A DNA stretch of 64,000 nucleotides, taken from assembly GCF_001422285.1 (NCBI RefSeq), contig NZ_LMMO01000004.1, forward strand, positions 186,631-250,630, in the 5' to 3' direction. Source of the DNA: Frigoribacterium sp. Leaf263. GTDB lineage: Bacteria; Actinomycetota; Actinomycetes; Actinomycetales; Microbacteriaceae. Both the position numbers and the translations under genes were made by a program. Of the stretch, positions 16,261-24,936 are shown one piece after another. Below the pieces are notes generated by a model. The model did not search any database. It was not told where the DNA came from and worked only from the letters and a program-made list of their open reading frames with translations. Position 1 is the first letter of the stretch, and each line of letters starts with the position of its first letter.

Positions 16261-16668
16261 TCAGTCGATCAGGCCGAGCCGGACGAGACCGTCGAGGGTC
16301 GCGACGCCGGCCGGGGGGCACCGGTCGGCGTCGGCCGACGTGACCCAGTGGAGCGCACCCACCTCGGCCGAGGCGAGGGGCTCGGGGCTGGCCGTGGTCG
16401 GGTCCGCCGAGAACAGGGTCATGTGCACCTCCCGCCCGTCCGGCTCGCCGTGGGCCTGGGTTCGCACGGTGAAAAGCTCGACGACGGTCGACGGGTCGAG
16501 TTCGACGGCGACCTCCTCGCGCGACTCGCGCACGAGGGCCTCGGCGGGCGACTCGCCCGGCTCGAGCTTGCCGCCCGGCAGGTACAGCACGTCGCGGCCG
16601 CGGGCCGTGACCATGAGGAGGCGCCGGTCGCGGATCAGGGCGAGGGCGCTGACGACGATCGGTTCCAT
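16261..16668 (-). CDS. Nudix hydrolase
   Basis: The 135-residue protein has a Nudix box at about residues 35-57: GGKLEPGESPAEALVRES then REEVAVEL, fitting Gx5Ex7REuxEExGu except Ala for the last Gly. It starts MEPIVVSALALIRDRRLLMV, the strand preceding the box. Such enzymes cleave nucleoside diphosphates linked to another group; the length and the GKLEPGE form resemble MutT-like house-cleaners, but the substrate is unknown. It lies 29 bases downstream of hemA on the same strand and is probably co-transcribed with it. Confidence 0.9.
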   Translation of the reverse strand: MEPIVVSALALIRDRRLLMVTARGRDVLYLPGGKLEPGESPAEALVRESREEVAVELDPSTVVELFTVRTQAHGEPDGREVHMTLFSADPTTASPEPLASAEVGALHWVTSADADRCPPAGVATLDGLVRLGLID

Positions 16669-16697
16669 CCGGTCATCCTCGCACCGGCCTGAAGAGG

Positions 16698-17969
16698 TCA
16701 GCTCGCGTCGCCGACGGCGCGCAGATGCGGGGCCGGGGTGGCGGCGCGCGTCTCGGTGAGGCCGAAGAGGGCCTCGAGCCCGTCGCGGAACTCCTCGCCG
16801 CGACCTTCGCGGGCCAGCTCGCGCGCTCGCACGGACGGGGTGTGCAGCAGCACGCCGGCCAGGTGGCGCAGGGCGGCCTCGGTGCGGTCGGACGAGTCGC
16901 CACGGGACCTCGCGCGCTGGATCTCGGAGTCGAGCAGATCGAAGACGTGCTTGCGCAGAGCGACGACGGCCGGGGTGAGCGACTGCTCGGCGGCGACGGC
17001 CTGGAACTCGGCCGCGGCCGTCGAGACGAGCGCGCGGGCGTCGTCGGCGGCGGTGAGCTCGGCGAGCGGGGCGTGCAGGCTGATGGTCTCGAGGTCGAGC
17101 AGCTCGACTCCGTCGATCTCGGTGACGAGGGGGTCGACGTTGCGGGGCAGGCCGAGGTCGATGACCAGGCGGCGGTCGCCCGCGGCGACGACGTCGGGGG
17201 TCACGACGGGTTCGGTCGTCGACGTGCAGGTGATGAGCACGTCGCACCAGGCGATGGCCTCGGCGAGGTCGTCGTAGGGGGTGGCGTCGTGCTTCAGCCC
17301 GAACCAGGAGGCGCGACCCGACGACGAGTACACGGCGAGCCGGTCGGCGCCCCGGTCGCGCAGGGCGGTGACCGTCGTGGCGGCGTACTGGCCGGTGCCC
17401 ACGATCAGCACCCGGGCGTCGGCCCAGTCCGTGACGCGCGAAGACGCGAGCTCGAGGGCGAGGCGCACGAGCGAACGACCCGCGCCTCCGACGTTCGTGC
17501 GGTTCTTGATGCCGCGGGAGGTGTGCGAGGCCTTCTGGAAGAGGCGCTCGAGGTCGGACGACGTCGTGCCGCCCTCGCGGGCGCGCTCGAGCGCGCGGCG
17601 GACCTGGCCCGAGATCTCGTCTTCGCCGATGACGACCGACTCGAGACCCGAGCTGACGGCGAACAGGTGCTCGACGACCTCGTCGCCGGTGATGACGCGC
17701 ACGCTGTCGCGCAGGTCGTCGGCCGTGACGTCGCTCGCGTCGCTCATGGTCGCGATGGTGGCCTCGACCGCGACGGCGCTGCCGGCCGTGAGGGGCTCGT
17801 CGACGTCGAGATAGGCCTCGAAGCGGTTGCAGGTCGCGAGCACGACGGCTCCGTTGACGAAGTCGCTGCCGTCGACCAGGGTGCCGACCGCCGAGGGTGC
17901 GCCGATGCTCAACTTCTCGAGGAGGTCGAAGCTGGCGTTCCGGTGGGACGCCGTCAGGCAGATGAGCAC
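16698..17969 (-). CDS. hemA: Glutamyl-tRNA reductase
   Basis: The 423-residue protein catalyses the first step of C5-pathway tetrapyrrole synthesis, NADPH reduction of Glu-tRNA to glutamate-1-semialdehyde. The catalytic Cys is in [13 protein letters not shown] (about residue 47), followed by [18 protein letters not shown], the Rossmann segment [12 protein letters not shown], and the dimerisation helix that ends with [13 protein letters not shown]. It diverges from a CurA-like reductase instead of heading the main hem cluster, which starts 1.3 kb away. GTG 17969 lies 6 bases behind a TACTCT -10 box. Confidence 0.95.
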   Translation of the reverse strand: MLICLTASHRNASFDLLEKLSIGAPSAVGTLVDGSDFVNGAVVLATCNRFEAYLDVDEPLTAGSAVAVEATIATMSDASDVTADDLRDSVRVITGDEVVEHLFAVSSGLESVVIGEDEISGQVRRALERAREGGTTSSDLERLFQKASHTSRGIKNRTNVGGAGRSLVRLALELASSRVTDWADARVLIVGTGQYAATTVTALRDRGADRLAVYSSSGRASWFGLKHDATPYDDLAEAIAWCDVLITCTSTTEPVVTPDVVAAGDRRLVIDLGLPRNVDPLVTEIDGVELLDLETISLHAPLAELTAADDARALVSTAAAEFQAVAAEQSLTPAVVALRKHVFDLLDSEIQRARSRGDSSDRTEAALRHLAGVLLHTPSVRARELAREGRGEEFRDGLEALFGLTETRAATPAPHLRAVGDAS

Positions 17970-17975
17970 CGATCA

Positions 17976-17981
17976 AGAGTA
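17976..17981 (-). promoter_or_regulatory. -10 box of hemA (leaderless)
   Basis: TACTCT on the minus strand, 6 bases before the GTG of hemA, without a ribosome site. Confidence 0.5.
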
Positions 17982-18053
17982 ACGCTCATCGACGCATCCG
18001 GCTGGGTGATGCCTCGATGTCGAGAGGATGCACGGGGTCAGGCTGGTCCCGGG

Positions 18054-18083
18054 AATGCGCATGCAGTGTTGCGCATTGCAACA
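18054..18083. promoter_or_regulatory. Overlapping palindromes between hemA and the CurA-like gene
   Basis: Two inverted repeats overlap: AATGCGCA-N8-TGCGCATT (18054-18077) and TGTTGC-N5-GCAACA (18067-18083). They lie 45-75 bases before the start of the reductase gene and about 85 bases from hemA. The form is that of TetR- or MarR-type operators; no candidate regulator gene is adjacent. Confidence 0.6.
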
Positions 18084-18128
18084 TGAGGCCCCGCCGACCA
18101 CCCCGATCGGCCCGACGACAGGAGAATC

Positions 18129-19136
18129 ATGACCACCAGCATCCAGTGGCAGCTCATCGCCCGCCCCGAGGGCGAGCCCACCACCGACGACGTGCGCCGG
18201 GCCGAGGTGACCCTGCCCGAGCTCGCCGACGGCGAGGTGCGCGTGCAGAACGAGTTCCTGTCCGTCGACCCCTACATGCGCGGTCGCATGAACGACGTGA
18301 AGTCCTACGTGCCGCCCTTCGCCCTGAACGAGACGATGACCGGCGGCGCCATCGGACGCGTCGTCGAGTCGCGCTCCGACGAGCTCCCGGTGGGCACGGT
18401 CGTGCAGCACGACCTCGGCTGGCGCGACGTGGCCCAGGGAGGCGCCGGCTCGTTCCGCGCCACGCAGACCGTCGAGGGCGTGCCCCTGTCCGCTCACCTC
18501 GGCGTGCTCGGCCTCACCGGTCTGACGGCCTACGTCGGCCTCACCGAGATCGCCGGGATCCGCGAGGGCGACGTCGTCTTCGTCTCCGGCGCCGCCGGCG
18601 CCGTGGGCACGATGGTCGGTCAGATCGCCCGGCTGAAGGGCGCCTCGCGCGTCATCGGCAGCGCCGGATCGGCCGAGAAGGTCGAGCTGCTCACCTCGAA
18701 GTACGGCTTCGACGCGGCGTTCAACTACAAGGACGGCGACGTCACCGAGCTGCTGCGCGAGGCGGCGCCCGACGGCATCGACGTCTACTTCGACAACGTC
18801 GGGGGCGACCACCTCTCGGCCGCGCTCGACTCGTTCCGCGACGGCGGCCGTGCCGCGCTCTGCGGCTCGATCGCCAACTACAACTCGACCGGGGCCCCCG
18901 TCGGCATCACCGGCATGACCAACATGGTCACCCGCGGTCTCATGATGAAGGGCTTCACGCTCGGTGACTACCGTCACATCGCCCCCGCCTTCCAGGCCGA
19001 GATGGGCCCGTGGCTCGCGAACGGCGACGTGGTCCACGACGAGACCGTCGTCGAGGGCATCGACCAGGCCTTCGAGGCGTTCACCGGGCTGATGCGCGGC
19101 GCCAACGTCGGCAAGATGGTCGTCAAGGTCGGCTGA
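18129..19136 (+). CDS. NADP-dependent oxidoreductase, CurA/leukotriene B4 dehydrogenase-like (MDR)
   Basis: The 335-residue medium-chain reductase lacks zinc-binding cysteines. Signatures are LSVDPYMRGRM at about residue 45 (PTGR/CurA group), LGLTGLTAYVGL, VFVSGAAGAVGTMVGQIA (NADP-binding Rossmann motif) and VDVYFDNVGGDHLSAAL. E. coli CurA reduces curcumin and related enones; the natural substrate here is probably an alpha,beta-unsaturated carbonyl. ATG 18129 follows GACAGGAGAATC. The upstream palindromes suggest inducible control. Confidence 0.92.
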   Translation: MTTSIQWQLIARPEGEPTTDDVRRAEVTLPELADGEVRVQNEFLSVDPYMRGRMNDVKSYVPPFALNETMTGGAIGRVVESRSDELPVGTVVQHDLGWRDVAQGGAGSFRATQTVEGVPLSAHLGVLGLTGLTAYVGLTEIAGIREGDVVFVSGAAGAVGTMVGQIARLKGASRVIGSAGSAEKVELLTSKYGFDAAFNYKDGDVTELLREAAPDGIDVYFDNVGGDHLSAALDSFRDGGRAALCGSIANYNSTGAPVGITGMTNMVTRGLMMKGFTLGDYRHIAPAFQAEMGPWLANGDVVHDETVVEGIDQAFEAFTGLMRGANVGKMVVKVG

Positions 19137-19147
19137 CCCGCGCCTCC

Positions 19148-19184
19148 TCGGCTCCCGCCTCCGCGTCGTCGGCGAGCCGAGGGC
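19148..19184 (+). terminator. Probable terminator after the CurA-like gene
   Basis: The arms CCTCGGCTC (19148-19156) and GAGCCGAGG (19176-19184) are perfect complements just after the stop. The left arm overlaps a copy of the dispersed CCGCGCCTCCTCGG element. A 16-base perfect palindrome follows at 19200-19215. Confidence 0.5.
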
Positions 19185-19265
19185 GAGGCGGCCGCGCGGG
19201 CGGTCCCGGGACCGCGGGACCCCCGCCGGGTCGCCTCGACGAGACGCCCAGCAGGCGATGGGAGA

Positions 19266-20339
19266 ATGCTCCCCGTGATCACCTCCGCCCTGCCCGACCA
19301 GCACCCGCTCGCGACCGGCCTCACCGCCGACTCCCGCCTGGTGCGGGCGCTGCGGGGCGACCGGCCCGAGACGCTGCCCGTCTGGTTCATGCGTCAGGCC
19401 GGTCGATCGCTGCCCGAGTACCGCGAGCTGCGCGTCGGCACGAAGATGCTCGACGCCTGCCTCACCCCCGACCTCGCCAGCGAGATCACGCTGCAGCCGG
19501 TCCGTCGCCACGGCGTCGACGCCGGCATCTTCTTCAGCGACATCGTCGTGCCGATCAAGCTCGCCGGGGTGTCGGTCGACATCGTCCCCGGGCGCGGTCC
19601 GGTGCTCGAGAACCCCATCCGCACGGCGGCCGACGTCGCCGCCCTGCGCCCGCTCGACGACGACGCGCTGGCCCCCATCGCGGCCGGCGTCGCGCAGACG
19701 GTCGCCGAGCTGGGCGCCACCCCGCTGATCGGCTTCGCCGGCGCCCCGTTCACCCTCGCCGCGTACCTCGTCGAGGGCGGCCCCTCCAAAGACCACATCC
19801 GCGCCCGCACCCTGATGCACAGCGATCCCGACACCTGGGAGGCGCTGCTCACCTGGGCGGCGGACGTCACGGGGGCGTTCCTGCGCGCGCAGGTGATGGC
19901 CGGTGCGAGCGCCGCCCAGCTGTTCGACTCGTGGGTCGGGTCGCTGTCGCTCGCCGACTACACGGCGAACGTGGCACCGCACTCGGCCCGTGCGCTGTCG
20001 CACGTGGCCGACCTGGGCGTGCCGCGCATCCACTTCGGCGTCGGCAGCGGCGAGGTGCTGACCGCCATGCGCGACGTCGGCGTCGACGCGATGGGCGTCG
20101 ACTGGCGCATCCCGCTCGACGAGGCCTCGCGTCGCCTCGGCGGCGGCACCCCGCTCCAGGGCAACATCGACCCCGCCCTGCTGCAGGCGCCCTGGCCGGT
20201 GCTCGAGGCGCACGTGCGCGACGTCGTCGAGCGCGGCCGCGCCGCGCCGGCCCACGTGCTCAACCTGGGGCACGGCGTCAACCCCGACACCGACCCCGAC
20301 GTGCTGACCCGCATCGTCGAGCTGGCGCACACGCTCTAG
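19266..20339 (+). CDS. hemE: Uroporphyrinogen decarboxylase
   Basis: The protein has about 355 residues. The N-terminal substrate-binding signature [19 protein letters not shown] (about 40-58) has the conserved Arg residues; [43 protein letters not shown] and [14 protein letters not shown] follow. It removes four carboxylates from uroporphyrinogen III to give coproporphyrinogen III. GGGAGA directly touches ATG 19266, too close to serve it; GTG 19275 ([10 protein letters not shown]) has that site at 9 bases and may be the true start. It heads the hem cluster; hemY follows after 29 bases. Confidence 0.95.
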   Translation: MLPVITSALPDQHPLATGLTADSRLVRALRGDRPETLPVWFMRQAGRSLPEYRELRVGTKMLDACLTPDLASEITLQPVRRHGVDAGIFFSDIVVPIKLAGVSVDIVPGRGPVLENPIRTAADVAALRPLDDDALAPIAAGVAQTVAELGATPLIGFAGAPFTLAAYLVEGGPSKDHIRARTLMHSDPDTWEALLTWAADVTGAFLRAQVMAGASAAQLFDSWVGSLSLADYTANVAPHSARALSHVADLGVPRIHFGVGSGEVLTAMRDVGVDAMGVDWRIPLDEASRRLGGGTPLQGNIDPALLQAPWPVLEAHVRDVVERGRAAPAHVLNLGHGVNPDTDPDVLTRIVELAHTL

Positions 20340-20368
20340 AAGACCGCTCTCAGAGAAGGGGAACGCCC

Positions 20369-21784
20369 GTGTCCGACCCGCTCCGCGCCTCCTCGGTCGG
20401 TTCCGAGTCGCCGGCGCCCGCCTCCGGGCGCGCGCTCGTCGTCGTCGTCGGCGGCGGGGTCGCCGGACTGGTCACCGCGCGCGAGCTGGCCCGAGGCGGG
20501 GCGCGCGTGCTGCTGCTCGAGGCCTCGGGTCGACTCGGCGGCGAGGTGGGCCGGCACACCGTCGCGGGGATCGACCTCGACTCGGGCGCCGAGAGCTTCG
20601 CCACCCGCGGGGGGACGGTCGCCGCCTACCTCGCCGATCTCGGCCTCGGCGACGACATCGTGCTGCCCGACGGTCGAGGCGCCTGGGTGCATCAGGCCGA
20701 CGGCGAGGCGTTCCCGCTGCCCCGCACGGGTCTGCTCGGCATCCCCGGCGATCTCGCAGACCCCGACGTGCTGCGCGTCATCGGGGCCGACGGGGCGGCG
20801 ATCGCCGCCCGGCTCGACGCGCAGCCCGCCGAGGTCGGCGCCGACGAGATCGCCGTCGGTCCGTTCATCCGCGCGCGCATGGGCGACGCCGTGCTCGACC
20901 GGCTCGTCACGCCGATCGTCGGGGGCGTCCACTCGCGTCACCCCGACGACCTCCTCGTCGACCGCGTGTCGCCGGGCCTGCGCCGCGCGCTGCTGCGCGA
21001 GGGGTCGCTCACGGCCGCCGTCCTGAGCCTGCGGGCCCTGGCCCCGGCGGGCTCGGCGGTCGCGGGTCTGCGGGGCGGCAACGCCCGGCTGGTCGACGCG
21101 CTCGTCGCCGATCTGGCCCGGCTCGGCGTCGAGACCCGCCTCGACGCCCCCGTGAGCGCGCTCGACGCGTCGTCCGTGACCGTCGGGGGCGAGCGGCTCG
21201 TCGCCGACGCCGTGGTGCTGGCCGTCGGCGAGGGTGCGGGGCGGGCCCTGGCGGGTCGCGCCTCCTCGGCTGCGGGCCTGATCACGCTCGTCACCCTCGT
21301 CGTCCGCGAACCGGCCCTCGACGGCGGCCCGCGGGGCACCGGGGTGCTCGTCGCGCCGGGCGCCCTCGACGTGCGGGCGAAGGCCCTCACGCACGCCACC
21401 GTCAAGTGGCCGTGGCTCGCCGAGCGGACCGGCGGTCGCCACGTGCTGCGGCTGAGCTACGACTCGCCCGTCGTCGAGCGGAGCACCCCCGACGCCGAGC
21501 TGCGTGCGGTCGCGATCGCCGATGCCGGGGTGCTGCTCGGCGTCGCCCTCGACCCCGATCGGGTCGACGGCTGGGCGCGCGTCGCCTGGGACGCCCCGCT
21601 GACGACGCCCGCGACCGGAGCCGAGGAGGCGCGGGTCGGCTCCGTCACCCCCCTCGACGGCGTCCGTCGCGTCGGCGGCGCCGTGGCGGGACGGGGCCTC
21701 GCCTCGGTCATCGCGCAGTCCCGTGCGACCGCCGCGGCCGTCTTGAGCGACGGCGTCGGGCATCTCGCGGCGCCCTCGGACTAG
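20369..21784 (+). CDS. hemY: Coproporphyrinogen III oxidase / protoporphyrinogen oxidase (HemY-type, CgoX)
   Basis: The 471-residue FAD-dependent amine-oxidase-fold enzyme has the dinucleotide motif VVVGGGVAGLVTARELARGG then VLLLEASGRLGGE (residues 24-55), GGVHSRHPDDLLV in the middle and GRGLASVIAQSRATAAAV at the C-terminal FAD site. With HemQ and a Cys-containing ferrochelatase downstream, the coproporphyrin-dependent route applies, so the reaction is most likely coproporphyrinogen III to coproporphyrin III. GTG 20369 has AGAAGGGG 7 bases upstream. Two copies of the dispersed element are translated within it, as RASS and as EEARVG. Confidence 0.93.
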   Translation: MSDPLRASSVGSESPAPASGRALVVVVGGGVAGLVTARELARGGARVLLLEASGRLGGEVGRHTVAGIDLDSGAESFATRGGTVAAYLADLGLGDDIVLPDGRGAWVHQADGEAFPLPRTGLLGIPGDLADPDVLRVIGADGAAIAARLDAQPAEVGADEIAVGPFIRARMGDAVLDRLVTPIVGGVHSRHPDDLLVDRVSPGLRRALLREGSLTAAVLSLRALAPAGSAVAGLRGGNARLVDALVADLARLGVETRLDAPVSALDASSVTVGGERLVADAVVLAVGEGAGRALAGRASSAAGLITLVTLVVREPALDGGPRGTGVLVAPGALDVRAKALTHATVKWPWLAERTGGRHVLRLSYDSPVVERSTPDAELRAVAIADAGVLLGVALDPDRVDGWARVAWDAPLTTPATGAEEARVGSVTPLDGVRRVGGAVAGRGLASVIAQSRATAAAVLSDGVGHLAAPSD

Positions 21785-21835
21785 ATTGGGGTCTCGCGTG
21801 GCCGACGGCCGCGCGCAGACCACAGAAGGAGCGAC

Positions 21836-22114
21836 ATGCGAGGCAAACTGATCTTCGTCGCCGGTGGAGCACTCGGCTTCGTGCTGGGCGCCCGGGCCGG
21901 TCGGGACCGCTACGAGCAGATCTCGGCGACGAGCTCGAAGCTCTGGCACAGCCGCGCGGTCCAGCGCCAGGTGGTCAAGGCCGAGGACTTCGCCGGCGCC
22001 AAGACGGCCGACGTCGTCGACGCGGGTGTCAACGCCGTCAAGTTCGTCATCGTGCGGGCCTTCGGCGGCGGCAGGAAGAAGCAGAAGTCGACGACCACCG
22101 GTAAGACCCGATGA
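21836..22114 (+). CDS. YtxH-like small membrane-anchored protein
   Basis: The protein has 92 residues. The N-terminal MRGKLIFVAGGALGFVLGARAGRDRYEQI combines a short hydrophobic anchor with the GxRAGRxRYEQI motif of actinobacterial YtxH-domain proteins, followed by a charged helical stretch and a basic tail. Function is unknown; YtxH proteins are linked to envelope stress. AAGGAG precedes ATG 21836. The next gene overlaps by ATGA. It sits in the middle of the hem cluster, and a TAGATT box overlapping the hemY stop (21782-21787) may give this trio its own promoter. Confidence 0.8.
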   Translation: MRGKLIFVAGGALGFVLGARAGRDRYEQISATSSKLWHSRAVQRQVVKAEDFAGAKTADVVDAGVNAVKFVIVRAFGGGRKKQKSTTTGKTR

Positions 22115-22572
22115 CCGATTCGACCCGGAGCGACCGGATCCGCCACGACTCCGGCTCACGGACCCGCTCCCGGTCGCTCTTCACGCTGCTGCACGACGTC
22201 CCGACCCTGGTGACGGACCTCGTCAAGGGCGAGATCGCGCTGCTGAAGAGCGAGATCCTCGGCACCCTCAAGGCCTTCGGCCTCGGCGCGGGCTTCGTCG
22301 TCGGCGCGCTCGTGCTCGTCTTCGCGGCCCTCGGGGTGCTCCTGACCGCGATCGTGCTCCTGATCGCCATCTGGCTCCCGGGCTGGCTGTCGGCCCTCAT
22401 CGTCGCGGTGGCCCTGCTGATCGGCGCGGGCATCCTCGGCTGGGTCGGCTACAAGAAGATCAAGGTCGGGCTGCCGGTCGTCCCCGAGAAGACCCTGGCC
22501 AGCCTGCAGCGCGATCTGCGGGCCATCAAGGGCGTCGGCACGATCCCCCGCACGCGTCTCGACGAGTCCTGA
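22111..22572 (+). CDS. Phage holin family / Act_Holin-like membrane protein
   Basis: The protein has 153 residues. A Ser/Arg-rich N-terminus is followed by an amphipathic segment (LHDVPTLVTDLVKGEIALLKSEI) and two long hydrophobic helices (about residues 60-85 and 90-115), then a short cytosolic tail. This is the actinobacterial putative holin-X/E (DUF1469-like) layout. Despite the family name there is no phage context; such genes are commonly chromosomal beside YtxH and DUF3618 genes, as here. The start overlaps the previous stop (ATGA). Confidence 0.8.
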   Translation: MTDSTRSDRIRHDSGSRTRSRSLFTLLHDVPTLVTDLVKGEIALLKSEILGTLKAFGLGAGFVVGALVLVFAALGVLLTAIVLLIAIWLPGWLSALIVAVALLIGAGILGWVGYKKIKVGLPVVPEKTLASLQRDLRAIKGVGTIPRTRLDES

Positions 22573-22618
22573 CGCTCCTCCCCCTCTCCGCACCTCCCCT
22601 GCACCGAACGGAACCATC

Positions 22619-22846
22619 GTGAGCGACACGAACGACATCCAGGGTCACATCGACAAGACGCGTGCCGAGCTGGCCGCGACGCTGAACGAGATCGAGGACA
22701 AGCTCAACGTGCCCAAGCAGCTGGGTGCCGCCGGGCAGCGGGCCAAGGCGTCGTACGAGCGCGACAAGTGGCCGTGGCTCGCGGGCGCGGGGGTCGTCGC
22801 GCTGACCGTCGGCGGCATCCTGGTCGGCGTCGTCAAGCGCCGTTAG
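22619..22846 (+). CDS. DUF3618 small membrane protein
   Basis: The protein has 75 residues. The first 45 form the DUF3618 helix (IQGHIDKTRAELAATLNEIE then DKLNVP), and the C-terminus is a single membrane helix (WPWLAGAGVVALTVGGILVGVV) ending in KRR. Function is unknown. It completes the YtxH-holin-DUF3618 set often found together in actinobacteria. GTG 22619 follows a weak GAACGGAA site. Confidence 0.82.
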   Translation: MSDTNDIQGHIDKTRAELAATLNEIEDKLNVPKQLGAAGQRAKASYERDKWPWLAGAGVVALTVGGILVGVVKRR

Positions 22847-22886
22847 CCCCTCCCCACCGACCCCGCCCGGGGCGTCCTCCACCGTT

Positions 22887-22929
22887 CTCTCGAACTGGAA
22901 GTACCTGGTTGGGCTCCCAGCCGCGAGAG
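22887..22929 (+). promoter_or_regulatory. Structured leader before hemQ
   Basis: CTCTCG (22887-22892) pairs with CGAGAG (22924-22929), enclosing a second stem GGTTGGG/CCCAGCC (22907-22922). The structure ends 15 bases before the hemQ ATG and its outer stem abuts the GAGGGGGAG ribosome site. It could influence hemQ translation; no known riboswitch class is recognised. Confidence 0.35.
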
Positions 22930-22944
22930 GGGGAGAATAGCCGC

Positions 22945-23712
22945 ATGAGTACCAGCGCCGACGGGTCGGCACCCGTGTTGCCGACGTCAGATTCACCCGC
23001 CGCTCCCGCATCGGCCCCGACCGGGGCTCCGTCGTCGGGCGCCGGCGCCGAGCGTCTCGGCTACACGCTGTGGGCCGTGCTCCGCCGAGACCCCCAGAAC
23101 CCGTTCACCCCCGACGAGACCGACGCCGAGGCGCTCGACGCCGTCGTCGAGTCGCTGGCCGCCGACGGCGTCGTCGTCCGCGGGTTCTACGACGTCAGCG
23201 CCCTGCGCGCCGACGCCGACATCATGATCTGGCTGCACGGCGAGATCCCCGAGGCGATCCAGTCCGCCTACCGTCGCCTGGTCCGCACCGACGCGCTCGG
23301 CGGCCTGCTCCCGACCTGGAACGCCATGGGCATGCACCGCGAGGCCGAGTTCTCGCGCAACCACAGCCCGGCCTTCATGCGCGGCAAGGATCCCGAGGCG
23401 TGGCTGACGGTCTACCCCTTCGTGCGCAGCTACGAGTGGTACCTGCTGCCCGAGTCCGAGCGCCGTCAGATGCTGGCCGACCACGGCAAGCAGGGGTCCG
23501 AGCACCGGGCCGTGCTCACCAACACGGTCGCGAGCTTCTCGCTGGGCGACTACGAGTGGATCCTCGCCCTCGAGGCGCCCGAGCTGGTCCAGCTCGTCGA
23601 CCTCATGCGCGACCTGCGCTACACCGAAGCCCGTCGTCACGTCCGCGAGGAGATCCCCTTCTTCACCGGCCGACGCATCACCACCACCGAGATCATCGAG
23701 GTTCTGTCGTGA
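22945..23712 (+). CDS. hemQ: Coproheme decarboxylase (HemQ/ChdC)
   Basis: The 255-residue chlorite-dismutase-fold protein has a disordered Ser/Ala/Pro-rich N-terminus (about 35 residues) and then GYTLWAVLRRDPQNPF. The block EAWLTVYPFVRSYEWYLLPESERRQMLADHG contains the active-site Tyr region and the family's most conserved motif; the proximal-side segment FSLGDYEWILALEAPELVQLVDLMRDLRYTEAR follows. It converts coproheme to heme b with peroxide, the last step of the coproporphyrin route. The stop overlaps the hemH start (GTGA). Confidence 0.95.
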   Translation: MSTSADGSAPVLPTSDSPAAPASAPTGAPSSGAGAERLGYTLWAVLRRDPQNPFTPDETDAEALDAVVESLAADGVVVRGFYDVSALRADADIMIWLHGEIPEAIQSAYRRLVRTDALGGLLPTWNAMGMHREAEFSRNHSPAFMRGKDPEAWLTVYPFVRSYEWYLLPESERRQMLADHGKQGSEHRAVLTNTVASFSLGDYEWILALEAPELVQLVDLMRDLRYTEARRHVREEIPFFTGRRITTTEIIEVLS

Positions 23713-24932
23713 CCGACACCAGCGGAATCACCAACGGCGAGCTCGTGCGCAACGCCACCCCGGCGGCCGAGCGCGGCCCCGAGCACGTCTCCGAGCCGAC
23801 CGACTACGACGCCATCCTCCTGGCCGGCTTCGGCGGCCCCGAGGGCCAGGACGACGTCATCCCGTTCCTGCGGAACGTCACGCGCGGTCGCGGCATCCCC
23901 GAGGAGCGGCTCGAGGAGGTGGCCACCCACTACCGCCACTTCGGCGGCGTCAGCCCGATCAACGAGCACAACCGCGAGCTCAAGGCGGCCCTCGAGGCCG
24001 AGCTCGAGCGACGCGGCATCGACCTGCCCGTCGTCTGGGGCAACCGAAACTGGGATCCCTACATGGCCGACGCGGTCCGCGAGGCGGATCGCCGCGGGTT
24101 CCGCAAGCTCATCGCCGTCGCCACGAGCGCCTACTCGTCGTACAGCTCGTGCCGCCAGTACCGCGAGGACTTCGCCATGGCCCTCGACGAGACGGGTCTC
24201 GCCGACACGATGCAGATCGACAAGGTGCGTCAGTTCTTCGATCACCCCGGCTTCGTCCAGCCCTTCATCGACGGCGTGCGCGACGCGCTGCTGAAGGCCC
24301 GTGCCGAGCTGGACGGTCTCGACCTGTCGTCCGAGATCCAGGTGCTCTTCGCGACGCACTCGATCCCCTCGACCGATGCGGCCAAGAGCGGGCCGCAGTC
24401 GCGCGGCTTCGACGAAGACGGCGCCTACGCCGCCCAGCACAAGGCGGTCGCCGAGGTCGTCATGGCCGCGGCCGAGGCCGCCCTCGAGCTGGAGATCCCC
24501 GGAGGCGGCGGCAGCACCGTGCCGTGGCAGCTCGTCTACCAGTCGCGCAGCGGTCCGCCGTCGATGCCGTGGCTCGAGCCCGACATCAATGACGCGATCG
24601 ACGATCTCGCCGGCGGTCCGACCCGCGCCGTCGTCATCGTGCCGCTCGGCTTCGTCAGCGACCACATGGAGGTCATGTGGGACCTCGACAACGAGGCGCT
24701 CGAGACCAGCGAGAAGAACGGCTTCTGGGCCGTCCGCACGCCGACGCCCGGCATCGACCCCAACTACGTGACGGGTCTGGTCGACCTCGTGCTCGAGCGA
24801 CGCGACGGGGTCCCGGCCGAAGACCGCCCGCACGTGACCGACCTCGGCCCCTGGTACGACGTCTGCCGCCCGGGGTGCTGTGAGAACGTCCGCCTCGGCT
24901 TCAAGCCGGCGCTCTCGGGTCTGGTGCCCTGA
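23709..24932 (+). CDS. hemH: Coproporphyrin III ferrochelatase (HemH/CpfC)
   Basis: The 407-residue protein inserts Fe2+ into coproporphyrin III. Visible features are ILLAGFGGPEGQDDVIPFL (N-terminal motif), THYRHFGGVSPIN, the catalytic-His segment LFATHSIPS, and VIVPLGFVSDHMEVMWDLD with the second acidic metal-site block. The C-terminal WYDVCRPGCCENVR carries the cysteines that bind a [2Fe-2S] cluster in actinobacterial ferrochelatases. GTG 23709 overlaps the hemQ stop. The order hemQ-hemH-hemC-hemD-hemB-hemL forms one tight run. Confidence 0.95.
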   Translation: MTDTSGITNGELVRNATPAAERGPEHVSEPTDYDAILLAGFGGPEGQDDVIPFLRNVTRGRGIPEERLEEVATHYRHFGGVSPINEHNRELKAALEAELERRGIDLPVVWGNRNWDPYMADAVREADRRGFRKLIAVATSAYSSYSSCRQYREDFAMALDETGLADTMQIDKVRQFFDHPGFVQPFIDGVRDALLKARAELDGLDLSSEIQVLFATHSIPSTDAAKSGPQSRGFDEDGAYAAQHKAVAEVVMAAAEAALELEIPGGGGSTVPWQLVYQSRSGPPSMPWLEPDINDAIDDLAGGPTRAVVIVPLGFVSDHMEVMWDLDNEALETSEKNGFWAVRTPTPGIDPNYVTGLVDLVLERRDGVPAEDRPHVTDLGPWYDVCRPGCCENVRLGFKPALSGLVP

Positions 24933-24936
24933 CGCC

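Noticed and set aside
17973-20330. Very long antisense open frame (785 codons) over the CurA-like and hemE genes
   Set aside because: It is a third-position GC shadow: the Val/Arg/Gly/Asp-rich product has no domains, and conserved hemE and reductase motifs are on the other strand. The same holds for long minus-strand frames over 55605-58376 and 58162-60822, and over kdpB.
22111-22572. Phage remnant, from the holin-family gene
   Set aside because: The gene is a common actinobacterial chromosomal membrane protein next to YtxH and DUF3618 genes. No endolysin, integrase, capsid or att-like repeats are present.
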